Shown here: positions 23,382-31,612 of the stretch, piece by piece
Layout of the letters: each line of letters starts with the position of its first letter
Numbering within the stretch: the first letter of the stretch is position 1
Source of the DNA: CAIKZD01 sp041675165
Lineage (GTDB): Bacteria > Patescibacteriota > Minisyncoccia > Moranbacterales > UBA2206
Reading direction: 5' to 3'
NCBI GenBank assembly: GCA_041675165.1
Contig: JBAYUI010000012.1
Coordinates: forward strand, 1-38,661
Length of the DNA stretch: 38,661 nucleotides
Program-made: the position numbers and the translations under genes
Notes under the pieces: model-generated
Told to the model about the DNA's origin: nothing
What the model saw: only the letters and a program-made list of their open reading frames with translations
The model's database searches: none

Positions 23382-23424
23382 TCCATTCTACCCCAAAAAC
23401 CGGGTTTGACAAAGAATACATAGA

Positions 23425-23458
23425 TAAAAACCCACTATCTGAAATGTCAGACAGTGGG
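23425..23458 (-). terminator. Terminator of the MFS gene
   Basis: CCCACT-a-TCTGA pairs with TCAGA-c-AGTGGG (one mismatch) and T5 follows on the minus strand; 6 nt after the stop. Confidence 0.85.
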
Positions 23459-23464
23459 TGTTCT

Positions 23465-24646
23465 TCACAAGGCTTTGTGTTTTTTCAGGAACAACAGGGC
23501 AATCGATCCGAGGATCAGAAAAGTTGTGCCGGAAAACAGAAGAGCCGCCTTCACGGAATATGCATCACTTACCCAACCGATCACCGGTCCGATCAGGGCA
23601 AAGATGGCTCGGCTCACTAAATTTTTCACCGACAGGACAGTCGCACGCATATCGGAAGAAATCAGTCCGTTGATATAGTCCAGAACAACCGGATTGTTTA
23701 TGCCGCGCGCCGCATAGAACAGCAAGATGAAGGCTCCTGACCACATTACCCAAAATGAACTGAGCGAAACGTATCCCAAGGTCGTAAGGATGATCAAGAA
23801 TATCAAGGAATTCTTCTTGCCCAAAAAATTTTCCACCCAATGGGCATTCCATGAAAAGAGAGCGCTGCACAAGAGAAAAATCGCCATCGTGATGCCGAAG
23901 AACTCCAATGAAACACCCGTCGCCAAAAAATATGGCTGGCTCAACCAAAACATCGTCAAGGTGGAAGCCGATATCGTGGCGGAATACAAAATGAGCCACT
24001 TCACCTCTGCATGATCATGCAGCGCAAATTTGACGAAACTGAGCATCTTTTTGAGACTGCTCTCGGTTTTTCTACTGCAATCCTTTTTCGGCTCAACCAA
24101 AGTCAGAGCGACGGGAATGACCCAACAGACTATCAGCATGTCGCAATAGAGCGGCAAGCGCAGGCTGACCAGAGCCAGAAATCCGCCCAAGACACAAGCC
24201 ACGCTTTCAGAAAAGAGCCCAATGCTCGAATTCCTGCCGCCTAGTTTTTTGTATTCCCCTTCTCGGCCTTCAGCCAATAATGTTTCATAGAGCATGGACG
24301 AATCCGCCCCTGAAATGAAACTGACACCGAACCCCAGAATGATTTCCGCCAAAAGGAAGTTCCAAAAAGTGTGTGACTGTGTATAGACGACCACTCCGGC
24401 GGTGGCAAAAATTCCACCGATAACAATCGCACTTTTGCGACTGAACGTATCAGAGAAATACCCAGTCGGAATTTCCATCGCAATGACTGCCCAAGCAAAC
24501 AACGACTGCAGCATGATTATCTCCCTGACAGACAGGCCATTCTCCTGAAAAAAGGGTACGATAACCGGAATGATCAGCATAAAATTCGAAAGTCCGCGAA
24601 TGATATACAACTTTTGGATATTGAACTGCAATTTCTTCATGCACAT
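23465..24646 (-). CDS. MFS transporter
   Basis: 393 residues, 12 predicted membrane helices. The MFS signature loop after helix 2 reads GYFSDTFSRKSAI (canonical GxLaDrxGrr), and helix 4-5 GFGVSFISGADSSMLYETLL is typical of the drug/sugar efflux-type MFS found in small genomes. The start at 24646 is set by AAAGGAG 8 nt upstream. The longer frame to 24841 crosses a terminator hairpin and is not used. The substrate is unknown. Preceded by a small unit with its own promoter and terminator (24691-24940) which may attenuate it. Confidence 0.88.
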   Translation of the reverse strand: MCMKKLQFNIQKLYIIRGLSNFMLIIPVIVPFFQENGLSVREIIMLQSLFAWAVIAMEIPTGYFSDTFSRKSAIVIGGIFATAGVVVYTQSHTFWNFLLAEIILGFGVSFISGADSSMLYETLLAEGREGEYKKLGGRNSSIGLFSESVACVLGGFLALVSLRLPLYCDMLIVCWVIPVALTLVEPKKDCSRKTESSLKKMLSFVKFALHDHAEVKWLILYSATISASTLTMFWLSQPYFLATGVSLEFFGITMAIFLLCSALFSWNAHWVENFLGKKNSLIFLIILTTLGYVSLSSFWVMWSGAFILLFYAARGINNPVVLDYINGLISSDMRATVLSVKNLVSRAIFALIGPVIGWVSDAYSVKAALLFSGTTFLILGSIALLFLKKHKAL

Positions 24647-24690
24647 GATGCTTCTCCTTTGAGATAAATTGTTTAGGAACTTTAGCTGCA

Positions 24691-24719
24691 AACAAAAACT
24701 CGGCTTTTGTCCAGCCGAG
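24691..24719 (-). terminator. Intrinsic terminator upstream of the MFS gene
   Basis: CTCGGCT and AGCCGAG arms with TTTTTGTTT following on the minus strand. 45 nt before the MFS start and 29 nt after the stop of the 45-codon ORF. Confidence 0.85.
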
Positions 24720-24747
24720 GTCATCCAAAGAAGTTTTATACTAAAAG

Positions 24748-24885
24748 TCAGTTTTTGCGCCGCATAGTATGCCTTAGATAATTCCAGCTGAACAAAATAT
24801 TTTTGGTCGTCGGAGACGCAAAAATATGGCCGTTTCCACAAACGGTACGATTGGCCTTATTCAACTGATAATTACGCTGTTGCAT
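24748..24885 (-). CDS. 45-codon ORF with its own promoter and terminator, unknown
   Basis: Frame from ATG 24885 to TGA 24748; the protein begins MQQRNYQLNKANRTVCGNGH and ends basic (RHTMRRKN). No Shine-Dalgarno. It is placed exactly between a TTGACA/TAGAAA promoter and a strong terminator. The same DNA folds into two hairpins (CCGTTT-GTGG-AAACGG at 24832-24847 and an ATATTTTTG/AAAAATAT stem at about 24800-24830), so a non-coding regulatory leader is the alternative. Confidence 0.4.
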   Translation of the reverse strand: MQQRNYQLNKANRTVCGNGHIFASPTTKNILFSWNYLRHTMRRKN

Positions 24886-24911
24886 AATAATGTTTCACTG
24901 TTTATGCCTAA

Positions 24912-24940
24912 TTTCTAGCATCATTCAGAAATTTTGTCAA
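24912..24940 (-). promoter_or_regulatory. Promoter of the small unit upstream of the MFS gene
   Basis: TTGACA (24935-24940), 17-nt spacer, TAGAAA (24912-24917) on the minus strand; perfect -35 box. Confidence 0.5.
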
Positions 24941-24956
24941 TTGGAAATTTTCCTCC

Positions 24957-24988
24957 ACCCAAAAACCGCCTTCGAACGGCGGTTTTTG
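24957..24988. terminator. Bidirectional terminator
   Basis: AAAAACCGCC-TTCGAAC-GGCGGTTTTT, symmetrical T-runs. It follows the stop at 25012 on the minus strand. One of the AAAACCGCC terminator family of this window. Confidence 0.9.
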
Positions 24989-25011
24989 CGGATTTATAGT
25001 AAGCTTTCGGA

Positions 25012-25686
25012 TTAAACTGCCGGTTGATCAAGCGTGATGCTTTCCACTGGCGGAACCGCCCCTGGAGCATTCGACTCACCCAACAATTTGCGATAAACAT
25101 ACGCCATGGCCACCATAGTCGTCGGAATGGTGGCGAAAAGTCCCAAGAACAGACAAAGAGCACCGACAAGGTTGATCAAGAAAAACAAAATACCCAACCA
25201 GAACAATTTACCTTTATTTCCGGCTGTCATCTCGCCGCTTTTCCGGATGGCTTCCATGGGTGCCATATTCTTATCAATGATCAGATAGGCGAAAAATTGA
25301 TATTTGATGGCCCAGATGATTCCCGGCACGATGAGCAAAAGAAAACCAGCAATGACGATCAAGCCGTAGACGATCGACCCGATGATAAACTTGCCCAAAA
25401 GATGGGTGCAAGAAAACAAAGTGTTCAGATTGGTTTCATCCTTGGTAGTCACGTCCAAAGTGATTTTGATCAAACCCATCTTCACAATGATCTGGATGAC
25501 CCAAGCCGCGAGGATAATGAGCAGATACAGGGCGAACATCCTTTCTTTGAAAATATTGGCGATGCCCGAAGGTATGATCTGGATCAAGCAGGTCAGAGCC
25601 AGCAAGCCCACAAAAAACCAAAAGTGTTTCTTCATCTTTTCCCAACCGAACTTGATCGCTTCGCCGGGAATAAAAGTCGCATTCAT
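25012..25686 (-). CDS. Multi-pass membrane protein (DUF975/YciC-like)
   Basis: 224 residues, five to six hydrophobic helices. The segment FLLLIVPGIIWAIKYQFFAY followed by LIIDKNMAPMEAIRKSGEMT is typical of the DUF975/glycerophosphodiesterase membrane-domain type group in which a Pro-Gly-I-I-x-A helix precedes an amphipathic 'AIRxSxxMxxG' helix. Role unknown. It has a single-gene unit with an extended -10 promoter and a strong terminator. Confidence 0.7.
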   Translation of the reverse strand: MNATFIPGEAIKFGWEKMKKHFWFFVGLLALTCLIQIIPSGIANIFKERMFALYLLIILAAWVIQIIVKMGLIKITLDVTTKDETNLNTLFSCTHLLGKFIIGSIVYGLIVIAGFLLLIVPGIIWAIKYQFFAYLIIDKNMAPMEAIRKSGEMTAGNKGKLFWLGILFFLINLVGALCLFLGLFATIPTTMVAMAYVYRKLLGESNAPGAVPPVESITLDQPAV

Positions 25687-25718
25687 AATTTTGTTTTATG
25701 ATTATTTTTTATGCTTTT

Positions 25719-25747
25719 ATTATACCACGCTTTTAACTGGCTGAAAA
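25719..25747 (-). promoter_or_regulatory. Promoter of the 25012-25686 gene
   Basis: TTTTCA (25742-25747), 17-nt spacer, TGGTATAAT with the -10 at 25719-25724; leader about 25 nt. Confidence 0.5.
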
Positions 25748-25817
25748 TACAAAAACTGCCTTCATGAATAGACTCCGAATTGTCCGTACTTCTCACTCCT
25801 CAGATTACCCATGAACG

Positions 25818-25845
25818 AAAAAAGGGCGCTCAAGCGCCCTTTTTT
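25818..25845. terminator. Bidirectional terminator
   Basis: AAAAAAGGGCGCT-CA-AGCGCCCTTTTTT, a symmetrical perfect hairpin with T6 on each side. It follows the P2-type ATPase and the fragment at 25866. Confidence 0.9.
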
Positions 25846-25865
25846 CTCACAACTGGATAAGTTTA

Positions 25866-25985
25866 TCATATTCGATCACATTTTCCATCCGCATTGGCAT
25901 CAATGAAATTTCCATTTCTATTCTGCCCCCCTTGTCCATTATTCATCCCCTTATTCTGTCCATCTTTACCTCGTCGTAATGCATT
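25866..25985 (-). pseudogene. Fragment duplicating the C-terminus of the 33460-33888 protein
   Basis: Encodes GKDGQNKGMNNG, QGGQNRNGNFIDANADGKCD and a stop, nearly the same as the end of the protein at 33460-33888, at the DNA level too. There is no start codon. The upstream codons (LIRKNALRR) still faintly resemble its IRQGLGLGQG. It begins right after the cation ATPase stop, so it is a stray copy of a gene tail. Confidence 0.7.
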
Positions 25986-25993
25986 TTTCCGAA

Positions 25994-28681
25994 TTAAGTG
26001 AAAAATCTTCTTCCTGTTGCTTTTCTAATTTCCTCGACTAAAACTATGGAAAGCGCCACGCAGACGATTATGACCCACTCTTTTCCGCTCAAGGGAACTG
26101 TCCGCAACGCTTTTTGAAAAAAAGGATTATATATTCCCAGTAATTGGAGTCCGATTACGATGCCAGTGGCTCCGACCAAGAACTTATTGGAAAATGGATT
26201 GGAAGTGAAGATCGATCCGGATTGACTGCGACAATTCCAAACATTGAACCACTGGAAAACCGCTAGAGCGGTAAGAGAAATCGTCCATGCTTTTGACAAG
26301 TCAGTCCGGTAGTTCTGAGCGAAAAGATAGAGTGTTCCGATCGCCATCGGCAAAGCCATCGTAAGCATCCGCAAAACCATCCCTCTGTCCACGAAGCTGG
26401 TCTTATTTTTGGCAGAGTCATTGTCTAAAAGATGGCCGCCTTTCGGCTCCATTGCCAAGGCCATATCCAAGAATCCGTCCGTCACCAGATTGAGCCATAA
26501 GATTTGGGCGGCCAAGACCGGTAGAGGAAATCCAAGTAGGATCGCTCCGACAATGGTCAGGACTTCTCCGAGACTGGTGGAAAAAAGATAGAGGATGACT
26601 CGCTTGATAGTTTTGTAGATATTTTTCCCTTCTTCCACGCCCGAAACGATACTTCCGAAATTATCATCCAAAAGGATTATATCCGCCGCCTCCTTAGCGA
26701 CTTCTGTCCCGATCTTGCCCATTGCCACGCCCACATCCGCCGAAGTCAAAGACAGCGCGTCATTCACGCCATCGCCTGTCATTGCTACGGTTTTTCCGGC
26801 CAACTTATACGCGTTGATTATTTTCAACTTCTGCATCGGCGTTACCCTGGAAAAAACACTCACTTTTTCCAAATGCTCCGAGAGCGCCTGTTCGGTCAAT
26901 CTGTCAACTTCTTTGCCCTCCAGAATCGCATCCCCGCTCCGAAAAATTCCGACCTCGCGAGCGATGGCTCTGGCAGTAATCTTATGATCGCCGGTTATCA
27001 TAACCAATCGAATACCTGCTGCTTCCACTTTGTCCACTGCTTCTCGTACCTCTATACGCGGAGAATCTTCGATACCGAAAAATCCGACAAACTCAAGCCC
27101 TGACAACTTTTTCGGAATCCTACTATCAGTCTTCTCTGTTTTTTTCATCCCCAAGGCCACTACTCGCAATCCCCTTTCTGACATTCTGACAAAAACATCC
27201 TGCAAGGCGTTTCTTTTTTTCTCAGTAAGGATCCGCCCGCCGGAACGGCCCCATATTTTCTCAGAGATGTCCAAGATTTCTTCCGGTGCCCCAACCGTCA
27301 TCAGCAGATGTTTCCCTTTCTCCTTATAAAGCGTTGAGTGATATTTCAATCCGTAGTCGAACGGATTTTCCATCACTTTGATAAATTCTTTTTCCAGATC
27401 GGCCTTGTGATAACCGATTTTCTCTGCCATCACCAGAGTCGCTCCTTCCGTAGGATCGCCGGATATCCTCCAAGCTCCTAAATTGCTATCCAAGACCAGG
27501 TGAGCCCCGCTGCACAAAGTGCCAATCTTCCCGATCAGTAACAGTTCCGGATGGTTGAGTGGTTCGATATTTTTTCCATCCAGTCTGATTTCACCCTTCG
27601 GTTCATAACCGATCCCTTCCACCAAGAACGTTCTCCCATCAACATAAATTTCCTTGACCACCAGTTCATTCTTGGTCACCGTACCTGTCTTATCCGCCGC
27701 AATCACATCGATCTGACCTAGGGCCTCCACCGCTTGGAGCCTTTTGACCAAAACATTGCGCTTACCCATTCGCCAAACGCCCGTTGCCAACACCAGAGTC
27801 ACCACGATCGGCAAGCCTTCCGGAATGATGGAAACGGAAATCGCCACAATGGTCGAAAAGACTTCCTTCAATGGATGTCCATAAGCAATTCCGATTCCGA
27901 ACAAGGCCACCCCTATCGCAAAAACAGTAACGATTATGAAATGAGAGAGACGACGGATGTCTTTTTTCAAAGGTAATTCTTCATCAGTGGTAGATATTTT
28001 CTTGGCAATGCCACCGATAACCGTGTCAGTCCCTGTCGCCACTGCCACTGCGTGGCCGCTGCCGGAAACAATATTGGTTCCCTTGAAAACCATATTCCTC
28101 TGATCGGAAATCGGAAAGTCATCTCCTTCTATGGAAGTCATCAGCTTGAATTTCGGATTGGATTCTCCTGTGAGCGCGGCTTCATCGACCTGCAAAGATT
28201 CGGAATGGAAAATTCTGGCATCGGCAGGAACTTTTTCTCCCTCACGCAAGATAACGATATCGCCCGGAACGATTTCTTCATCCGGAACAATATATTCCTC
28301 ACCGTCACGGATTACCGAAGCATTTGTCCGAATGAAATTTTTGAGAGCCGCAAAAATGTTCTGAGCCTTGCCTTCTTGGACAGTCCCGACTATGGCATTG
28401 AAAAGAAGGACGGCCAGAATGACAAAACCATCGATGTTTTCCCCCGTCATAAAGACGATAGCTGTAGCTATGAGCAGGATGAAAATGAGCGAACTTTGGA
28501 ATTGACGGAAAAACACAATTGCTAGGTTGTCGACCTTGGCCTCTGGGAGCTTGTTGGCCCCATATTGCAAAAGGCGCGTTTTCGCTTCATCCTTTGCCAG
28601 TCCGTGCTCTCTCGTACCGAGCTCTCGGAAAACATCCTCGATCTCGTTATTGAAATAATTTTTTATTTTTTTATCCTGCAT
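25994..28681 (-). CDS. P2-type cation-transporting ATPase (calcium-ATPase-like)
   Basis: 895 residues from the ATG at 28681. Cation_ATPase_N region (GTREHGLAKDEAKTRLLQYG), actuator motif LTGES, phosphorylation site DKTGTVTKNEL, ATP-binding KYHSTLYKEKG, hinge TGDGVNDALSL, and ten hydrophobic helices. Helix 4 reads IPEGLPIVVTLVLATG, with the PEGL of the Ca2+ pumps. These pumps export Ca2+ or Mn2+ or act in Na/K exchange; PEGL favours Ca2+. The extended -10 TGGTATAAT ends 6 nt before the ATG, which points to a leaderless mRNA; a TTG at 28699 would lie inside this promoter and is rejected. Confidence 0.93.
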   Translation of the reverse strand: MQDKKIKNYFNNEIEDVFRELGTREHGLAKDEAKTRLLQYGANKLPEAKVDNLAIVFFRQFQSSLIFILLIATAIVFMTGENIDGFVILAVLLFNAIVGTVQEGKAQNIFAALKNFIRTNASVIRDGEEYIVPDEEIVPGDIVILREGEKVPADARIFHSESLQVDEAALTGESNPKFKLMTSIEGDDFPISDQRNMVFKGTNIVSGSGHAVAVATGTDTVIGGIAKKISTTDEELPLKKDIRRLSHFIIVTVFAIGVALFGIGIAYGHPLKEVFSTIVAISVSIIPEGLPIVVTLVLATGVWRMGKRNVLVKRLQAVEALGQIDVIAADKTGTVTKNELVVKEIYVDGRTFLVEGIGYEPKGEIRLDGKNIEPLNHPELLLIGKIGTLCSGAHLVLDSNLGAWRISGDPTEGATLVMAEKIGYHKADLEKEFIKVMENPFDYGLKYHSTLYKEKGKHLLMTVGAPEEILDISEKIWGRSGGRILTEKKRNALQDVFVRMSERGLRVVALGMKKTEKTDSRIPKKLSGLEFVGFFGIEDSPRIEVREAVDKVEAAGIRLVMITGDHKITARAIAREVGIFRSGDAILEGKEVDRLTEQALSEHLEKVSVFSRVTPMQKLKIINAYKLAGKTVAMTGDGVNDALSLTSADVGVAMGKIGTEVAKEAADIILLDDNFGSIVSGVEEGKNIYKTIKRVILYLFSTSLGEVLTIVGAILLGFPLPVLAAQILWLNLVTDGFLDMALAMEPKGGHLLDNDSAKNKTSFVDRGMVLRMLTMALPMAIGTLYLFAQNYRTDLSKAWTISLTALAVFQWFNVWNCRSQSGSIFTSNPFSNKFLVGATGIVIGLQLLGIYNPFFQKALRTVPLSGKEWVIIVCVALSIVLVEEIRKATGRRFFT

Positions 28682-28687
28682 CCTGTA

Positions 28688-28696
28688 ATTATACCA
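28688..28696 (-). promoter_or_regulatory. Extended -10 promoter of the cation ATPase (leaderless)
   Basis: TGGTATAAT on the minus strand with the -10 hexamer ending 6 nt before the ATG at 28681; transcription should start at or next to the start codon. Confidence 0.6.
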
Positions 28697-28770
28697 CAAC
28701 GGGATGTCTGATCGGCAATATGGGAAAATTATTCCTCAAAAAATGACTTTTCTCAACCAGTCAATCGCAC

Positions 28771-28803
28771 AAAAACCGCCGCCCTTAGAAAACGGCAAAA
28801 AAA
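28771..28803 (-). terminator. Terminator of the two-domain secreted protein gene
   Basis: GCCG...CGGC hairpin with GGTTTTTG following on the minus strand. Imperfect member of the AAAACCGCC family, 42 nt after the stop at 28845. Confidence 0.5.
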
Positions 28804-28844
28804 TGATTGCTCCAAGCGCGTATAGGAAATTTTTATTCATACAA

Positions 28845-29534
28845 TTAATCTTCGTCAGTTGTGACTGTTTTGATAGGAGAGTATACCGAATAACTGCTGC
28901 TGCCATCCTTTTTTATCCTGATTTTAAAACTATAAAGAGTGTCTGATTTTAAGTCGTCCATAGTAAGCGAACCTTCGCCATCATCATCGAGCGTGAGAGA
29001 AAACGTTTTCGTCGACCAGGATGTTTTTTTCTTGTAGGCAACCTGGACATCAACTGTTTTGTTTTCCAGGTCATCGCAAGATATTTTCAATTTTGCAGAA
29101 TCTTCCGTTATGCCATTGATCTTGTCGATCACCGGATCATAATCCGAGCCTTCCGTCGTGGTGCTGGCACTGCTGGAATAAGGCGAGTATACGCTGCTGG
29201 ACGCTTTTTTCACCTTTACTTTGAAGTTGTAATTGGTAGCCGAGTCAAGTCCGCTTATTTTCAAGTTGACAGAGCCATTCTTTCCCAATTTTACTGTCGC
29301 ACTTTTATAGGAATCTGAATCAGTATCGTCATTCGATACGAGAATCTTTATTTTTGCCTTCGTATTTTTCAAGTTCAAACACGTTACTTTCAATTTTACG
29401 GATGTTTCTTTTGTTTCTTGGACGTTCACTACGGGAGTGCATGTGTTTGCTGCCTGCGCACTGCTAGAAAAGCCTAGCCAACCGACGAAAAGCATCACGC
29501 TGAAGAAAAACACGAGTGCAATTTTATGGAACAT
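28845..29534 (-). CDS. Secreted protein with two fibronectin-III-like domains
   Basis: 229 residues from the ATG at 29534. Signal peptide about 1-29 (KIALVFFFSVMLFVGWLGF, ending SSAQAA). Then two repeated domains of about 90 residues each, with parallel landmarks: CLNLKNTKAKIKILV..LDSATNYNFKVKVKKA.SSVYSPYS and CDDLENKTVDVQVAY..LKSDTLYSFKIRIKKDGSSSYSVYSP. This is the FN3 pattern (Tyr-x-F-x-V-x-A). One Cys pair may stabilise each domain start. Probably a surface or adhesion protein. A TATAAT 10 nt before the ATG suggests a very short leader. Confidence 0.75.
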   Translation of the reverse strand: MFHKIALVFFFSVMLFVGWLGFSSSAQAANTCTPVVNVQETKETSVKLKVTCLNLKNTKAKIKILVSNDDTDSDSYKSATVKLGKNGSVNLKISGLDSATNYNFKVKVKKASSSVYSPYSSSASTTTEGSDYDPVIDKINGITEDSAKLKISCDDLENKTVDVQVAYKKKTSWSTKTFSLTLDDDGEGSLTMDDLKSDTLYSFKIRIKKDGSSSYSVYSPIKTVTTDED

Positions 29535-29639
29535 AATGGAAAAATTATATGAATTAACCAAAAATAACGCGCGACTGGCCGCTATATAGACTTAATACGA
29601 AATAGGACTGGAAACGGACACACACTGGCACATTGAAAA

Positions 29640-30860
29640 TTATTCGTATTTCAAGGCATCGATTGGATTCAACTTAGCCGCGCGCTGGGAAGGATAAAGC
29701 CCGAAGAAAACTCCGATTGCCACGCATACTCCGACGGCTAAAAGAATAGGATAGAGCTGAAAGATAAATGGAATCTTGATAAAAATAGAAGCGATATATG
29801 AAAAAACTTCTCCAGTGACCATTCCGATAAACCCTCCGGTAATAGTCAGTACCACCGCTTCAATCAAAAATTGGAGCAAGATATCATTTTTTCTGGCGCC
29901 CAAAGCCTTCAAGAGTCCGATTTCTTTGGTCCTTTCCGTAACACTTACGAGCATGATGTTCATCACCCCGATCCCGCCGACGAGAAGTGAGATACCGGCA
30001 ATCCCAGCCAGCATGGCCGTCAAGGTGCCCGTTATGCTGCTTAATTTTTCCTGCATTTCCTTGGAACTGGTAATATTAAAATCAATATTGGCTTCGTCAG
30101 TTATCCCATGCCTTTCCATTAGTGCTTGCTTAATCTCATTCGTGGTTTGACTAATAATTGTAACGTCAGACAATGATAGTTGGATTGATTGGACATAATT
30201 TTGCCCAAGCAGTATCTTCATGGCCGTAGTCACCGGAACGTAAATGGTTTTATCCGGGTTTGTCATTCCGCTACTTCCCTTCGCCTTAGTGACTCCGACT
30301 ACCCTGAATAGCTGGGACTTTATCTGAATAACTTGGCCGGTCGGATCAGAGCCTTCTCCAAAAAGTTCAGTGGCCACATCCGGTCCGATGACCGCTACCT
30401 TGGAATAGAAACCCTCGTCTTCCTCACTGAACAATTCTCCCGAATCAACAGCGATAGATTGCATTTGGAAATAACCAGCTGAAACCCCTTGAACCGTAGT
30501 GTTCATATTTTCCCCGTTTCCAATCACCTGCGCGCTACTTTGGACCGAGGCTGAAACAGCGTTAATATTCGGGAAATCATTATTATCCTTGAAAAATTGA
30601 GCATCGGCATAAGTCAAAGTCTGGACATTTCCTCCGTCTTGGACCGGACCATTAGACTGGCTTCCGGGCGATATGGATAAGAGATTGGAACCCATAGAGG
30701 AAACCTCCGAGGTAATTGAGGAAGTTGCTCCATTAGCAATGGAAATGATAAGGATAACCGAAGCGATTCCAATCACGATTCCCAGCATCGCTAAAATCGT
30801 TCGCAGCCGATTATGCCGCAATGATGAAAAAGAAATGTTAAATGCATCAAAAAAACTCAT
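29640..30860 (-). CDS. MacB-type ABC transporter permease
   Basis: 406 residues, full length. N-terminal helix in LRHNRLRTILAMLGIVIGIA (the FtsX/MacB entry motif), a large extracytoplasmic MacB_PCD domain (about 50-270), and three C-terminal helices with SVTERTKEIGLLKALGARKN, the coupling helix. It forms, with the ATPase 14 nt upstream and the MacA-like adaptor before it, a tripartite-type exporter; without an outer membrane the adaptor probably spans only the wall zone. Confidence 0.93.
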   Translation of the reverse strand: MSFFDAFNISFSSLRHNRLRTILAMLGIVIGIASVILIISIANGATSSITSEVSSMGSNLLSISPGSQSNGPVQDGGNVQTLTYADAQFFKDNNDFPNINAVSASVQSSAQVIGNGENMNTTVQGVSAGYFQMQSIAVDSGELFSEEDEGFYSKVAVIGPDVATELFGEGSDPTGQVIQIKSQLFRVVGVTKAKGSSGMTNPDKTIYVPVTTAMKILLGQNYVQSIQLSLSDVTIISQTTNEIKQALMERHGITDEANIDFNITSSKEMQEKLSSITGTLTAMLAGIAGISLLVGGIGVMNIMLVSVTERTKEIGLLKALGARKNDILLQFLIEAVVLTITGGFIGMVTGEVFSYIASIFIKIPFIFQLYPILLAVGVCVAIGVFFGLYPSQRAAKLNPIDALKYE

Positions 30861-30874
30861 AGTTTTTATAAATC

Positions 30875-31582
30875 CTAAGTTAATCCGTTATTCTTATCTT
30901 CAATTATCAGCCCGTCCTTGAGAACGATCGTTCTTTTTCCAAAAGCGGCAATATCCGGTTCATGAGTGATCAAAACAATGGTTTTCCCTTTCTCGTTAAG
31001 CGTCTGAAAAAAACGCATCACGTCATGAGATGTGGCGCTATCCAAATTTCCGGTCGGCTCATCCGCCAAAATAATTTCCGGATTCATTACCAAAGCCCGA
31101 GCAATGGCCACCCGCTGGATCTGACCGCCCGAAAGCTGATTGGATAAGTTGTCTATTTTATCCTCCAAATGGACCGTTCTTAAGGCGGAAAGGATCCGCT
31201 CCCTTCTTTGGGAGCGAGGGATTTTTTTGCTATAAATCATCGGCCTTTCCACATTGCTATAAACGCTCACTCGGGGAATAAGATTGAATGATTGAAAGAC
31301 GAATCCTATTTTTTCATTTCTCACCTTAGCCAGCTCATCTTCGGTATAGTTAGTAATGTTTAAATCGTTAAAAATATACTTTCCTTCTGTCGCACTGTCC
31401 AGCGTTCCAATGATATTCATAAGCGTTGATTTTCCCGATCCAGAATGCCCCATAATAGAGATGAAATCTCCCTCATGAACATCAAAAGAGATCCCCTTCA
31501 AAGCTTGATATGAGGTATTATCGCCCATGAGATATTCCTTTTTGATATTTCGAAGAGAAATGATCAATTTTGATCGTGTCAT
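30875..31582 (-). CDS. ABC transporter ATP-binding protein (MacB/LolD-type)
   Basis: 235 residues. Walker A GHSGSGKS (about 45), Q-loop VFQSFNLIP, signature LSGGQIQRVAIARAL, Walker B ILADEPTGNLD, H-loop VLITHEPD. All catalytic residues are present. The group is the lipoprotein/macrolide/antimicrobial-peptide exporter ATPases. It lies 14 nt before the permease gene and 30 nt after the adaptor gene. Confidence 0.95.
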   Translation of the reverse strand: MTRSKLIISLRNIKKEYLMGDNTSYQALKGISFDVHEGDFISIMGHSGSGKSTLMNIIGTLDSATEGKYIFNDLNITNYTEDELAKVRNEKIGFVFQSFNLIPRVSVYSNVERPMIYSKKIPRSQRRERILSALRTVHLEDKIDNLSNQLSGGQIQRVAIARALVMNPEIILADEPTGNLDSATSHDVMRFFQTLNEKGKTIVLITHEPDIAAFGKRTIVLKDGLIIEDKNNGLT

Positions 31583-31612
31583 ATTTCAGAAGATAGCTTT
31601 TAAATTTGCAAA

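Noticed and set aside
24647..24841. Upstream extension of the MFS protein
   Set aside because: Crosses an intrinsic terminator and lacks a ribosome site; the start with AAAGGAG at 24646 fits the family.
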